This document shows, one piece after another, positions 17,487 to 26,562 of a stretch of 64,000 nt of DNA (the first letter of the stretch is position 1; each line of letters begins with the position of its first letter). The stretch lies in the NCBI RefSeq assembly GCF_003002925.1, contig NZ_PVTK01000010.1, positions 30,037 through 94,036 on the forward strand, given 5' to 3'. Made by a program: the position numbers and the translations under genes. The notes beneath the pieces are model-generated. The model saw only the letters and a list, made by a program, of their open reading frames with translations. It searched no databases and was not told where the DNA came from. The DNA comes from Vreelandella songnenensis (GTDB taxonomy: Bacteria > Pseudomonadota > Gammaproteobacteria > Pseudomonadales > Halomonadaceae).

Positions 17487-19217
17487 ATGACCGCATCTAA
17501 CCTGTTTTCGCCGGATGATTTTCCTGTAGGGTGCATGGTTACCGATAACAAGCGGCGCATTCTGTATAGCAACCACTTTATTGAAGCGTATTCGGGTTAT
17601 TCCACGGATAATCTTCTGGGGGCTGACCTGTTCGTGCTGTTAAGCAAGGCGTCTCAGATCATGTTTGAGACCTACTTGATGCCCACCCTGGTGCGAGAGG
17701 GGCGCTGCGACGAAATCCGCTTATCGCTGGTGAATGCACTCGACGGCACGCTGCCTATCGTTGCCAGCGCACAGAGCGATGATGCAAGCGAGTGTATCTT
17801 ATGGAGTATCAGCAGTGCCAACAGGTCGGATCAGCTGTTTGAGGAGCTGACAGAAACCAAGAAACTGCTGGAGCAGAAGGTGTCGCTGCTGCGCACCCTG
17901 TCGGATACCGACCCATTGACCGGCTTACCCAATCGCGCCGCCCTTACCCACTATCTCGATCAAAAGATGCTCGAGCGCAAGCGTAATGGCATGGCGTTTG
18001 CGCTGGCATTTGTGGATCTGGACGGCTTTAAAGAGATCAATGATCATCACGGACACCATGTGGGTGACCGGGTGTTGCAGACAGTGGCTAAACGTCTGGC
18101 CAGCAACCTGAGAAGCGATGATCTGATTGCCCGTTTTGGCGGCGATGAGTTTGTCATTTTTCTCAACGGGCAGTTTAGTCACAGTTTGGTAGAAGAGTCG
18201 CTTACCCGATTAGTGGGTAAACTTTCTGAGCCTCTTACAGTTGACGGGGTCCCGCTTCATCTTTCCGCCAGTATGGGCGTAACGCTTTATCCTCAAGCAA
18301 AAGAGGTGGAGCCTGGGCAGCTTATCCGCCAGGCTGATCAAGCCATGTATCAGGCAAAGCTTGCCGGCAAGAACCAGGTCTGCCTGTTCAATATCGATAA
18401 CGAGGCAAGCCTGAAAGAGCGCTATTCGGAGCTGTCGGCGCTTCAGGCCGCCCTGGCGTCAAATCAGTTCGAACTTTACTACCAGCCTAAAGTGAACATG
18501 CGTACCGGTGAGATACTGGGCGCTGAAGCGTTGATACGCTGGCACCATCCTGAAGAGGGCCTGAAGGCCCCTGCAAGCTTTCTGCCAGCCCTTCGCAATA
18601 CCACCACGGGCATTGCGCTGGGGCGGTGGGTCATCGCCTGCGCGCTGAACCAGCTGCAAACCTGGCGTGAGCAGGGGCTTGATCTACACGTCAGCGTCAA
18701 TATCGACGGCTATCATTTGCAGCACCCCAACTTTCTGCACGATTTAAGTGTTACGCTTGCCGGCTTTCCTGCGCTGCCCAAGCAGCGCTTTGAACTGGAA
18801 GTACTTGAAACCAGTACCATTGAGGATATTGGTCATGTCTACTCGGTGCTCAACGCCTGCCGGAGAATGGGCATCCGGATTTCGCTTGATGACTTCGGCA
18901 CGGGATATTCGTCGCTGAGCCATTTAAGAGATCTTTCGGTGGATACGCTCAAGATCGACCGCAGTTTCGTCAAGAACATGCTGACCAGCAGCGGTGATCT
19001 GGCCATCTTGAAAGGCGTGATCGGATTTGCCAGCGCGTTTGGCTGCGATGTAGTGGCAGAAGGCGTTGAAACATTTCAGCACAGCCAGCAGCTGATCGAG
19101 CTTGGCTGTGAGTTTGGCCAGGGGTACTACATTGCACGGCCAATGCCGGCCCATGCCTTTCAAGCCTGGGCGGCGGCGTGGGCGCGTGAGGAGTTTCCAA
19201 GAAGTACACAGACCTAA
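17487..19217 (+). CDS. PAS-GGDEF-EAL cyclic-di-GMP turnover protein
   Basis: 576 aa, no signal peptide or membrane helix, so cytoplasmic. Order: PAS sensor (about 8-115), coiled linker (120-145), GGDEF (about 146-305; active site RFGGDEFVIFL intact), EAL (about 320-565). The EAL catalytic set is present: GAEALIRW, SVNI, LEVLETS, DDFGTGYSSLSHL, LKIDRSFV, AEGVET, GQGYY. It can therefore be both a diguanylate cyclase and a phosphodiesterase. The gene for an RsbQ-like hydrolase follows after 27 bases. RsbQ works with a PAS-domain partner (RsbP) in Bacillus, so the hydrolase may feed a ligand to this PAS domain. Confidence 0.93.
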   Translation: MTASNLFSPDDFPVGCMVTDNKRRILYSNHFIEAYSGYSTDNLLGADLFVLLSKASQIMFETYLMPTLVREGRCDEIRLSLVNALDGTLPIVASAQSDDASECILWSISSANRSDQLFEELTETKKLLEQKVSLLRTLSDTDPLTGLPNRAALTHYLDQKMLERKRNGMAFALAFVDLDGFKEINDHHGHHVGDRVLQTVAKRLASNLRSDDLIARFGGDEFVIFLNGQFSHSLVEESLTRLVGKLSEPLTVDGVPLHLSASMGVTLYPQAKEVEPGQLIRQADQAMYQAKLAGKNQVCLFNIDNEASLKERYSELSALQAALASNQFELYYQPKVNMRTGEILGAEALIRWHHPEEGLKAPASFLPALRNTTTGIALGRWVIACALNQLQTWREQGLDLHVSVNIDGYHLQHPNFLHDLSVTLAGFPALPKQRFELEVLETSTIEDIGHVYSVLNACRRMGIRISLDDFGTGYSSLSHLRDLSVDTLKIDRSFVKNMLTSSGDLAILKGVIGFASAFGCDVVAEGVETFQHSQQLIELGCEFGQGYYIARPMPAHAFQAWAAAWAREEFPRSTQT

Positions 19218-19244
19218 AACGTTAACATCAGGGAGTAAGATGGC

Positions 19245-20054
19245 GTGCTGTTGAAAGAAGAAATCGTAGCTCGGAATAACGTTACTGTGGTCGGTTCGGG
19301 TGATAAAACGCTGATGCTGGCCCATGGATTTGGCTGCGACCAGCAGGTGTGGCAGCACCTGATTCCCTATCTTGAGAAAGATTACACGCTGGTTCTGTTC
19401 GATTACGTGGGCTCTGGAAAATCACAGATATCGTCGTTCAGCGAATCGCGCTACCGCACGCTGGAAGGCTATGCCAAGGATGTCAGCGAGATCTGCCAGG
19501 CGCTGAATCTAGACCAGGTGCATTTCATGGGGCACTCGGTGAGCGGCATGATTGGCCTGCTGGCCTCCATCGATCACCCGGAGCTGTTTGCCAGCCATTT
19601 GATGCTGTGTCCCTCGCCCTGCTTTCTGGACGCCCCGCCGGATTACTACGGCGGGTTTGAGCGCGCGGACCTGGAAGAGCTTCTGGATCTGATGGACCGC
19701 AACTACATTGGCTGGGCCGACTATCTGGCGCCGCTGGTGATGGGGCCGGAAAGCGCTGAACTGCTCATCGGCGAGCTTGCGGACAGCTTCTGCTCCACTG
19801 ATCCGGTAGTGGCCAAGATATTCGCCAAGGCGACCTTCTTCTCGGATTACCGGCATAAGCTGGCCGAGGCGAAGCATCCTGCCGTCATCCTGCAAAGCGA
19901 GCGGGATACTCTGGCCAACCCCAAGGTTGGCCGCTACATGCACGCGCATATGCCCGGCAGCACGCTGCGGTTACTGGCCAGTGAAGGGCACTGCCTGCAC
20001 ATGACACAGCCTGAGCTGGTGGCGCAGGAAGTCAACGCCTGGCTGCGGTACTAG
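19245..20054 (+). CDS. RsbQ-like alpha/beta hydrolase
   Basis: 269 aa. The start is a GTG at 19245, preceded by GGGAG 9 bases upstream; an ATG at 19240 runs into a stop after four codons. Alpha/beta hydrolase of the RsbQ/karrikin-receptor type: MLAHGFGCDQQVW oxyanion region, nucleophile GHSVSG, acid in LQSERDTLANP, His in SEGHCLHM. The protein probably makes or carries a small hydrophobic signal. It forms an operon with the PAS-GGDEF-EAL gene, which implies signalling through that PAS domain. Confidence 0.85.
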   Translation: MLLKEEIVARNNVTVVGSGDKTLMLAHGFGCDQQVWQHLIPYLEKDYTLVLFDYVGSGKSQISSFSESRYRTLEGYAKDVSEICQALNLDQVHFMGHSVSGMIGLLASIDHPELFASHLMLCPSPCFLDAPPDYYGGFERADLEELLDLMDRNYIGWADYLAPLVMGPESAELLIGELADSFCSTDPVVAKIFAKATFFSDYRHKLAEAKHPAVILQSERDTLANPKVGRYMHAHMPGSTLRLLASEGHCLHMTQPELVAQEVNAWLRY

Positions 20055-20092
20055 GCAATGAGCCCTGGTCATGATTACCAGGGCTCATTGCC
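20054..20092. terminator. 16-bp inverted repeat between convergent genes
   Basis: GGCAATGAGCCCTGGT pairs perfectly with ACCAGGGCTCATTGCC around a CATGATT loop. No T tract follows. It lies between the ends of the hydrolase gene and the binding-protein gene, and probably ends both transcripts. Confidence 0.6.
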
Positions 20093-20108
20093 AGTAAGGT
20101 GTTGCGGA

Positions 20109-21125
20109 TCAAGGAGAGGCCAGGGAGAACTCGGCAAGCTGGTCGGCGAGTGTTTCCAGGGCCACAATGGCGCGCACTGATGGGTCGAGCGCGTGAGCGT
20201 CGATCTCGATAATGCGGCCCTGCTGCACGGCGTCGATTTCGCGGGTGACCGGGTCGGATGTCAGAAATTCGCGCTTGGCGGCAATATCATCAGCCGCGAA
20301 GCGCCGCCGGTCCATGCGCGCGGCGGCAATGAAGGCAGGGTTGCTTCTGGCGATGGTCTCCCAGCCCACGGTGGGCCACTCCTCTTGTGACGTCACGACG
20401 TTGTTGATACCCAGGCGGTTCATCATCCAGTCCGGCACGCTGTTCACGCCTGCCACGTAGGGGTCGGTACCCCGGTCGGCGGAGGAGTACCAGAACACGC
20501 CGGTAATATCATCCGGTAGCGCCAGCGACTCGGCTTTCGCCACCGCCGCGGCTTCCCGTGCCTGTAATTCACCTACCATCTGGTCGCCACGCTCGGTCAC
20601 GTCAAACAGCTCGGCCAGCGTTGCGATGCTCTCATGGATCAACCCGGTATCGAAAAGCGTGGTGCGGGCGCCATCCATGCTTTGCTGGTTGCGCTTGCCG
20701 ACGCAGTCCGTGGGCATGGTCCAACTGGCGATACCCATATCCTCGAACATCTCGGGAGTGCCGACCACGCCGGCGGGGCCAATCATCCACTCATAGGCCG
20801 AGATCACCAGGTCAGGCTTTTTGGCTACCACGCTTTCGAAGCTGGGAGCATCGTTGGCGAGGCGCTCGATGTCCGCATCCATCGCCTCAAACTCCTCCAG
20901 CACCGGGTTGATCCACAGCGCCGTGCCGACGACCTTGTCGGCAAGCCCAAGGCTATACAGAATTTCGGTGGATGCCTGGCCGATGCTCACCACCCGTTCC
21001 GGAGGCTTTTCCAGCGTGATTTCGTGGCCGCAGCTTTCAAGGGTCAGGGGGTAGTCGGTGGCGGCGTAGGCCGGGCTTCCCAGCACCAGGCTGGCGGCAG
21101 CTGCCGTGGTCAGTTTCAGCATCAT
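20109..21125 (-). CDS. Periplasmic B12/metal-chelate binding protein (BtuF/FecB-like)
   Basis: 338 aa from ATG 21125, preceded by GGGAG; the frame extends upstream, but without a ribosome site. It has a signal peptide (MMLKLTTAAAASLVLGSPAYAA) and a class III binding-protein fold: PPERVVSIGQASTEILYSLGLADKVVG, then KPDLVISAYEWM. This fold binds cobalamin, cobinamide, siderophores or heme. The B12 riboswitch just upstream strongly suggests that the ligand is a corrinoid or that the gene is repressed by B12. No btuC/btuD genes adjoin it here. It is larger than E. coli BtuF (about 266 aa). Confidence 0.8.
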   Translation of the reverse strand: MMLKLTTAAAASLVLGSPAYAATDYPLTLESCGHEITLEKPPERVVSIGQASTEILYSLGLADKVVGTALWINPVLEEFEAMDADIERLANDAPSFESVVAKKPDLVISAYEWMIGPAGVVGTPEMFEDMGIASWTMPTDCVGKRNQQSMDGARTTLFDTGLIHESIATLAELFDVTERGDQMVGELQAREAAAVAKAESLALPDDITGVFWYSSADRGTDPYVAGVNSVPDWMMNRLGINNVVTSQEEWPTVGWETIARSNPAFIAAARMDRRRFAADDIAAKREFLTSDPVTREIDAVQQGRIIEIDAHALDPSVRAIVALETLADQLAEFSLASP

Positions 21126-21210
21126 GTACACTCCCGTGCATGATGAGCAGGTCGCTGGCGCGTAGCTAGTCAAATAGCCAACCGAGCCGACCCGCTCGAT
21201 GAAGGTTGGG

Positions 21211-21377
21211 GCGTCGGCAGGTCTCCTGACTGACGGGTCGTAGCTAGCTCACCTTCCCAGACAAGACGTCCAGTGGCATCGTCGAGCATCGCTCGCCGCC
21301 TACAGTTGCGGGGGCAGTTCCGTTTCGCGGCCAGGCGCGGCGGATTCTCTGTTAGGTTCTCGAAAGAACACCGACGC
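21211..21377 (-). promoter_or_regulatory. Cobalamin riboswitch
   Basis: On the minus strand the segment starts with GCGTCGG, closes with CCGACGC (P1 stem) and contains the B12-box GCCACTG (complement of 21271-21277), GAACTGCCCCCGCAACTG, and GTCAGGAGACCTGCC (complement of 21216-21230), all hallmarks of the AdoCbl riboswitch. It ends 86 bases before the start of the binding-protein gene and should repress it when B12 is plentiful. Confidence 0.95.
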
Positions 21378-21501
21378 GGGGTATTCTAGGGCGAGAAGGG
21401 AGGTGGGGCTATCGGCATCGATATGGCTTGCCAGGGGAAGTGCCCGCCTGCTTGATTAAACAGACGGGCAGGGTCAGGGAAGGATGACGGCTACTGATTG
21501 A

Positions 21502-22566
21502 CTATCCAAGCACCGAGTCGCGGTCTGCATCGGCACGCTCTTGAGCACGCTCACGGGCACCTTCAAAAGCGTCCAGGAAGTTTTCGCCTGCTTCACCATA
21601 GTTATCCAGATACCACTCGCGGATAGGGTCGGCCAAGGCGCGGAACGCTTCCATCTCTTCTTCCGTGGGGGTATAGATCTCGCCACCGGCTTCCTCCCAC
21701 TTGCGGTAAGCTTCCAGCTCCTTGCGCGGTTGGATACCGAATTGAATCGTCGACATCATGGCGGCACCGTCAGCGACGATACGCTGCTGCTCTGGCGTCA
21801 AAGACTGAAACTTCTGATTCCCCATCAGCCACATGGACGCCATATACGCATGGTTATCCAGCGTCATGTACTTAATGACCTCCTGGAAATTCATGTTGGT
21901 GATGTCTGAAATGGAGTTGAGCGTTCCGTCTACGACGCCTGTCTGCAGGCCGGTATACACTTCCAGCCACGGCAGGGGCGTTGGGGAGGCGCCCATTTCG
22001 CGAACCATGAGCTGCTGGATTTCTGACTCGATCGTACGAAAGCGCAGGCCCTCGGCATCGCTGGGCGTGCGAATCTCACGCTCACCGTTGACAATATTGC
22101 GCCAGCCGCCGGTTTGCGTCATGGACATCAAGCGGATGCCGCCATTTGTAGCATCGAGAATTTCATCCCGTAAAAAGCCGGTAAATTGCGGATCCGTCAG
22201 CATGTTCATCGCTGCGCGGTCATCGGGGAAGGCGTAAGGGATATCCAGGCCCTGGATGGGTGGATAGATCGAGGCAACGCCACCGGCCGTGGCGGTGTAG
22301 AGGTCGACGATTCCCGCCTGCATGGCTTCAAAGCACTCATTGGCAGAACCGCAGAGCTGCGCGCCGGCAAAGATATTGACGTTGACGTCTCCACCGGTGC
22401 GACTCTCTACATAGTTCTTGAATACGAGTGCGGCGTCATACTCCTGATCTTCTTCGTTGGCGAGGAAGACCAGATTAAGGTCAGCCGCCTGCGCCATGCT
22501 GGAGGCGCACAGGGCGCTACCTAACAGCAGTGAAGCCAGGGTTTGCTTGGCGTGCTTCATGGACAT
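21502..22566 (-). CDS. dctP: TRAP substrate-binding protein of the sulfoquinovose-type island
   Basis: 354 aa from ATG 22566 (AAGGAGA 9 bases upstream); in-frame ATGs at 22572 and 22560 also exist. It has a signal peptide ending SSMAQAA. DctP-family body: FKNYVESRTGGDVNVNIFAG, CFEAMQAGIVDLYTATAGG, GWRNIVNGEREIRTPSDAEG. It is only distantly related to the two DctP proteins near 6-9 kb. It is the last gene of a dctQ-dctM-dctP operon whose promoter region faces the sulfo-sugar operon and carries the shared palindromic operator. It is therefore the likely binder for sulfoquinovose or its glyceryl glycoside (inference). Confidence 0.9.
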   Translation of the reverse strand: MSMKHAKQTLASLLLGSALCASSMAQAADLNLVFLANEEDQEYDAALVFKNYVESRTGGDVNVNIFAGAQLCGSANECFEAMQAGIVDLYTATAGGVASIYPPIQGLDIPYAFPDDRAAMNMLTDPQFTGFLRDEILDATNGGIRLMSMTQTGGWRNIVNGEREIRTPSDAEGLRFRTIESEIQQLMVREMGASPTPLPWLEVYTGLQTGVVDGTLNSISDITNMNFQEVIKYMTLDNHAYMASMWLMGNQKFQSLTPEQQRIVADGAAMMSTIQFGIQPRKELEAYRKWEEAGGEIYTPTEEEMEAFRALADPIREWYLDNYGEAGENFLDAFEGARERAQERADADRDSVLG

Positions 22567-22598
22567 TGTCATTGTTCTCCTTGGATTATCGTTACGGG

Positions 22599-23888
22599 TC
22601 AAGCGACATAGCCAAACATTCTAGGCAATGCCAAAATCAGATCGGGGATGTAAACCAGCATGAAGAGAATGGCGATCTCGACAAAGAAGAGTGGCAGCAT
22701 TTCCCAGGCGATTTTCTCGATACGCTCCTTGCTGATGCTGCTAACAACGAACAGCACCAGGCCCATAGGCGGCGTGATCAGTCCCATGATCAGGGTAATG
22801 CTCATGACGACCGCAAAATGAATCGGGTCGACCCCTACGCCCACCATTACCGGCGCCAGGATAGGGCCCAAAATCAGGATGGCAGGACCGGCATCCATGA
22901 TCGTACCTACCGCCAGCAGGAACGCCACGACCAGGAAGAACAGAATCCTTGGGTCATCCGTAATGGAAAGAATGAACGCGCTGACCAGCTGTGGCGTACC
23001 CTTGAGGCTGACAAGAGAGGCAAAGGCGACAGCGGCACCGACCAGAAGAAGAATGACCGCCGAGTTAAGCGCCGCTTTCCCGAACAGGCGGGGAAGGTCT
23101 TTTAAGCTGATTTCGCGAGTAACGAACAGGCCTAGAATCAGCGCGTAAAAAGCGGCAACGGCGGCCCCCTCAGTCGGTGTAAAGATACCGCCGACAATGC
23201 CGCCAATAAGAATGACCGGTGTAAGAAGCGGCATGAACGCGGTAACGAAGGCTTGCCACTTCTCTTTCCAGCTCGCCTTGGCCAGCGGTTCGGGAAACTC
23301 CTTGAACCGGGCCATGATGGCAATGGTAATCATGAGCCCTATACCGATCAGTATGCCCGGCACGATACCGCCGGCGAACATGCCCGCCACGGACACGTTC
23401 ATGATGAAGGCATAGAGAATGAAGATGCCGCTTGGCGGGATAATGCTGGCAATGACCGCAGAAGCCGCTGTAACGGCCGCTGAGAAACGGTTGGTGTAAC
23501 CCGATTGGCGCATCGCCGGAATCATCACCGACCCCATGGCCGAGGCGTCCGCGACAGCTGAGCCCGAGCCGCCCGCAAGCATGAGAGAAGAAGCAACCGA
23601 TACCTGCCCAAGCCCCGCCTTGCGGTGGCCAATCAGCGTTTCAGCAAAACGCACAATGCGCGTTGTCACGCCCCCGGCGGTCATCAACTCACCGGCCAGA
23701 ATGAAAAACGGCAGAGCCATCAGTGGAAAACTATCAATACCTGCGAAAAGCCGTTGAAATAACAGATTAAGAAATACCGGTTTGCCTTCCAGTAACAAAC
23801 TAACGCCTGGGGCAAACAGCATTAGAAAGACGATAGGCATTCCGGCAACCAACAGAAAGAGGAATATCCATAAATAAGCGAAAGCCAT
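22599..23888 (-). CDS. dctM: TRAP transporter large permease (DctM)
   Basis: 429 aa, about 12 membrane helices. Family segments: GMPIVFLMLFAPGVSLLL, GSGSAVADASAMGSVMIPAM, and TPPMGLVLFVVSSISKERIE near the end. It lies 2 bases after dctQ and 33 bases before dctP. It forms the cation-coupled import channel of the island's transporter. Confidence 0.93.
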   Translation of the reverse strand: MAFAYLWIFLFLLVAGMPIVFLMLFAPGVSLLLEGKPVFLNLLFQRLFAGIDSFPLMALPFFILAGELMTAGGVTTRIVRFAETLIGHRKAGLGQVSVASSLMLAGGSGSAVADASAMGSVMIPAMRQSGYTNRFSAAVTAASAVIASIIPPSGIFILYAFIMNVSVAGMFAGGIVPGILIGIGLMITIAIMARFKEFPEPLAKASWKEKWQAFVTAFMPLLTPVILIGGIVGGIFTPTEGAAVAAFYALILGLFVTREISLKDLPRLFGKAALNSAVILLLVGAAVAFASLVSLKGTPQLVSAFILSITDDPRILFFLVVAFLLAVGTIMDAGPAILILGPILAPVMVGVGVDPIHFAVVMSITLIMGLITPPMGLVLFVVSSISKERIEKIAWEMLPLFFVEIAILFMLVYIPDLILALPRMFGYVA

Positions 23889-23890
23889 GG

Positions 23891-24439
23891 TTATACCTCT
23901 ACGTTGTTATCAGCATCAGGCGTTTGCCTGACGGGTAAAGTGGTATTGAAAAAGAGGCTGTACCCTAAACGAAGCACGCGTTCGAATGAGCTTAACGCCG
24001 TCAGAAAGAAACTTAAGGGAAGCACGTAGTAAACGGTGGCCATGCTGATGCCCAGTGACAGGCTGGCAATCGTGGCACCCCGCTCAATACGCTCGAAACC
24101 GAGTTTGATGCACCATATCAGTACCGCCAGAATGCATAGTTCGAGCAGCAGCTGTAAGAGACGCCATAGCACGGAGTCTCGAAACCAGTCCGTCACGATT
24201 TCAAGGCTGGCATTCAACCCTTGGCGGTGGGCGGCGGGAAAGAACAGAAAAGCCATCCAAACCATCATGAAACGGGCCAGTTCTTCCGTCCACCCGAAGC
24301 TATCGCTGAGCACATAGCGAAAAAAAACATGGGTGATCATGATGCCAAGCATGGCGGCCAGCAGCAGCGTCGCCACGTAACCTGCCCAGCGTGTTGTCAT
24401 CCCGTTGATACGATCAAGTAGGGCGATGAACGTTGGCAT
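23891..24439 (-). CDS. dctQ: TRAP transporter small permease (DctQ)
   Basis: 182 aa from ATG 24439, preceded by ACGGAGG; longer in-frame starts lie upstream but without a ribosome site. Four predicted helices and the DctQ segment FGWTEELARFMMVWMAFLFF. It is the first gene of the dctQMP operon. A variant of the island's operator (CGTAGCGCTGCG, 24529-24540) lies about 90 bases upstream of the start. Confidence 0.9.
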   Translation of the reverse strand: MPTFIALLDRINGMTTRWAGYVATLLLAAMLGIMITHVFFRYVLSDSFGWTEELARFMMVWMAFLFFPAAHRQGLNASLEIVTDWFRDSVLWRLLQLLLELCILAVLIWCIKLGFERIERGATIASLSLGISMATVYYVLPLSFFLTALSSFERVLRLGYSLFFNTTLPVRQTPDADNNVEV

Positions 24440-24525
24440 TGTCGCCTCCGTAAGGCAGTTCAACCTTTCGGTGAAGGTTGCCTTTGTCATTATATTAGTG
24501 AAGGTTTGGAACCTTATAAAACGTC

Positions 24526-24543
24526 TGTCGTAGCGCTGCGAAA
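24526..24543. promoter_or_regulatory. LacI-type operator, dctQMP side
   Basis: GTCGTAGCGCTGCGAAAA: core CGTAGCGCTGCG with one mismatch to a perfect palindrome. It is about 90 bases before the dctQ start and matches the sites at 24738, 34583, 36200 and 36254. Confidence 0.75.
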
Positions 24544-24708
24544 ATGTTAGGGACACCTATATAGGCTGTCAAGTAACTCGGTGTTGCTCTTGCTGATATT
24601 GGCTTAGACATAAGTCTTAAATTTTAGGTTTCCTTAACAAATAACCTTTTAAGTGATTGTTAGTCAGAGTTTTGGCATCTTTTAAAGATGGTTCAGCTAG
24701 CCATCAAG

Positions 24709-24755
24709 TTGACAGCGTTAAATCGCAAAGGCTATATTTTCGTAGCGCTACGAAA
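24709..24755 (+). promoter_or_regulatory. Promoter and perfect LacI-type operator of the catabolic operon
   Basis: TTGACA (24709-24714) and TATATT (24733-24738) are separated by 18 bases, a good sigma-70 promoter. The perfect 18-bp palindrome TTTCGTAGCGCTACGAAA (24738-24755) begins at the -10 element and covers the expected transcription start. Binding of a LacI-family repressor there would block initiation. The operon starts at 24818. Confidence 0.85.
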
Positions 24756-24817
24756 TACAAGCGGAATATAAAAATCGCCGCCATATAATCGCCCGTTACG
24801 ACCTAAAGGCATACAAC

Positions 24818-26551
24818 GTGACAACAAAACATCGACGCAAGATCGAAGAGCTGCGGAGTCAGCGTTGGTACGATTCGCAAGACATGCGAGGATTTGCGCA
24901 TCGACAGCGAACCCAGCAAATGGGCTTGCGGCGTGATGAATTCATGAACAAGCCGGTCATCGGCATCATCAATACCTGGAGCGACTTAAGCCCATGTCAT
25001 GCGCATTTGCGTGATCGTGCTGAAGCCGTCAAACGGGCGGTATGGGCAAGCGGAGGTTATCCTGTAGAGCTTCCTGCGCTGTCGTTAGGTGAGGTGCTGG
25101 TCAAGCCCACCACCATGCTCTATCGCAATTTTCTAGCGATGGAAGCCGAAGAATTGCTGCGCTGCCACCCCATCGACGGGGTCGTGCTGCTAGGCGGGTG
25201 CGACAAGACAACCCCGGCTCTGCTGATGGGTGCCATCAGCATGGATATCCCGGCGATATTCTGCCCGGCCGGCCCCATGCTGAACGGAAAGTGGAAGGGC
25301 AAGACGCTAGGTGCCGGTACCCATACGCGCAAGTACTGGGATGAGCTGCGTAGCGGCAATATTACCCAGGAAGAGTGGGTCGACCTGGAGTCCAGAATGA
25401 CGCGCTCCAACGGCACGTGCAACACCATGGGCACGGCATCCACCATGACCTCGATTGTCGATGCCATGGGCCTGACCTTACCCGGCGCTTCGAGCATTCC
25501 AGCAGCGGACGCCGCCCATATTCGTATGGCGTCCGAGTGCGGCAGCCGAATTGTCGAGATGATCTGGGAAGATCTTAAACCTTCCGACATTCTTACCCGC
25601 GACAACTTTCTCAACGGCGTCAAATGCTATATGGCGCTGGGCGGCTCGACCAACGCCGCTATCCACCTGATTGCCCTGGCGCGGCGCGCCAATGTCGAGC
25701 TGACCCTTGACGATATGGACGTTATTGCTCGTCAGATTCCCGTACTGACCAATATCTTTCCTTCAGGCCAGTACCTGATGGAAGACTTCTACTACGCCGG
25801 TGGATTACCCGCGCTGCTATCGCATCTGAGCAGCCAACTGAAGCTCGATACGGCCAGCGTCAGCGGTCGGACCTTAGGCGAAAATCTGGCCGGGGCCGAA
25901 TGCTACAACGAGGATGTGATCCGCCAGCTGGATAACCCTGTATGTGAAGGGGCGGCACTGGCGGTACTGCGCGGCAATCTGGCGCCCAGGGGCGCCGTCA
26001 TCAAACCCAGCTCTGCCGATGCGCGCTTGATCAAGCATCGCGGCAAGGCCATCGTGTTTGATAACCACGCCGATCTGATGGCGCGAATTGATGACCCGGC
26101 GCTGGACGTCACCGCGGACAGCGTGCTGGTGCTGCGTAACGCCGGACCCAAGGGGGCGCCGGGTATGCCCGAGTGGGGCGCCTTGCCTATTCCCAAGAAG
26201 CTGCTGGCCCAGGGCGTGCGTGACATGCTGCGCCTTTCCGATGCGCGCATGAGCGGCACCCACTACGGCACCTGTGTGCTGCATATCGCCCCCGAATCGG
26301 CAGTCGGCGGGCCGCTGGCGCTGGTACGCGATGGTGACGAGATCGAGCTGGATGTGGACGAGCGGCGCCTGGCACTGTGCATCAGTGACAAAGAGCTTGA
26401 GGAGCGCCGCCAGACGTGGCGCGCGCCCAGCCCGCGCATCGACCGGGGCTATACCGCCATTTACCAGGAACATGTAACCCAGGCCGATCAAGGCTGCGAT
26501 TTCGACATTCTACAAAACGGCCAACGCCAGCCAGAGCCGGAAATTTTTTAA
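24818..26551 (+). CDS. IlvD/Edd-family sugar-acid dehydratase (predicted sulfogluconate dehydratase)
   Basis: 577 aa from a GTG; GGC/AAAGG lies about 10 bases upstream. IlvD/Edd family, closest in style to pentonate/hexonate dehydratases. The Fe-S ligands are C60 (LSPC), C128 (GGCDKTTPALLMG) and C201 (GTCNTMGTAST), spaced as in L-arabinonate dehydratase. The reaction is removal of water from an aldonate to give a 2-keto-3-deoxy acid. With the GH31 and TauE genes in the same operon, the likely substrate is 6-deoxy-6-sulfogluconate, giving KDSG, step 3 of the sulfo-Entner-Doudoroff pathway. It is the first gene of the operon. Ordinary sugar acids remain possible. Confidence 0.88.
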   Translation: MTTKHRRKIEELRSQRWYDSQDMRGFAHRQRTQQMGLRRDEFMNKPVIGIINTWSDLSPCHAHLRDRAEAVKRAVWASGGYPVELPALSLGEVLVKPTTMLYRNFLAMEAEELLRCHPIDGVVLLGGCDKTTPALLMGAISMDIPAIFCPAGPMLNGKWKGKTLGAGTHTRKYWDELRSGNITQEEWVDLESRMTRSNGTCNTMGTASTMTSIVDAMGLTLPGASSIPAADAAHIRMASECGSRIVEMIWEDLKPSDILTRDNFLNGVKCYMALGGSTNAAIHLIALARRANVELTLDDMDVIARQIPVLTNIFPSGQYLMEDFYYAGGLPALLSHLSSQLKLDTASVSGRTLGENLAGAECYNEDVIRQLDNPVCEGAALAVLRGNLAPRGAVIKPSSADARLIKHRGKAIVFDNHADLMARIDDPALDVTADSVLVLRNAGPKGAPGMPEWGALPIPKKLLAQGVRDMLRLSDARMSGTHYGTCVLHIAPESAVGGPLALVRDGDEIELDVDERRLALCISDKELEERRQTWRAPSPRIDRGYTAIYQEHVTQADQGCDFDILQNGQRQPEPEIF

Positions 26552-26562
26552 GGACGAATCCG

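Larger units (their letters stand above)
24440..24817. other. Divergent control region of the island
   Basis: 378 AT-rich bases between dctQ and the dehydratase gene, without a gene of its own. It holds an imperfect operator near dctQ (24526-24543) and the perfect operator plus promoter facing the dehydratase (24709-24755). Confidence 0.8.
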
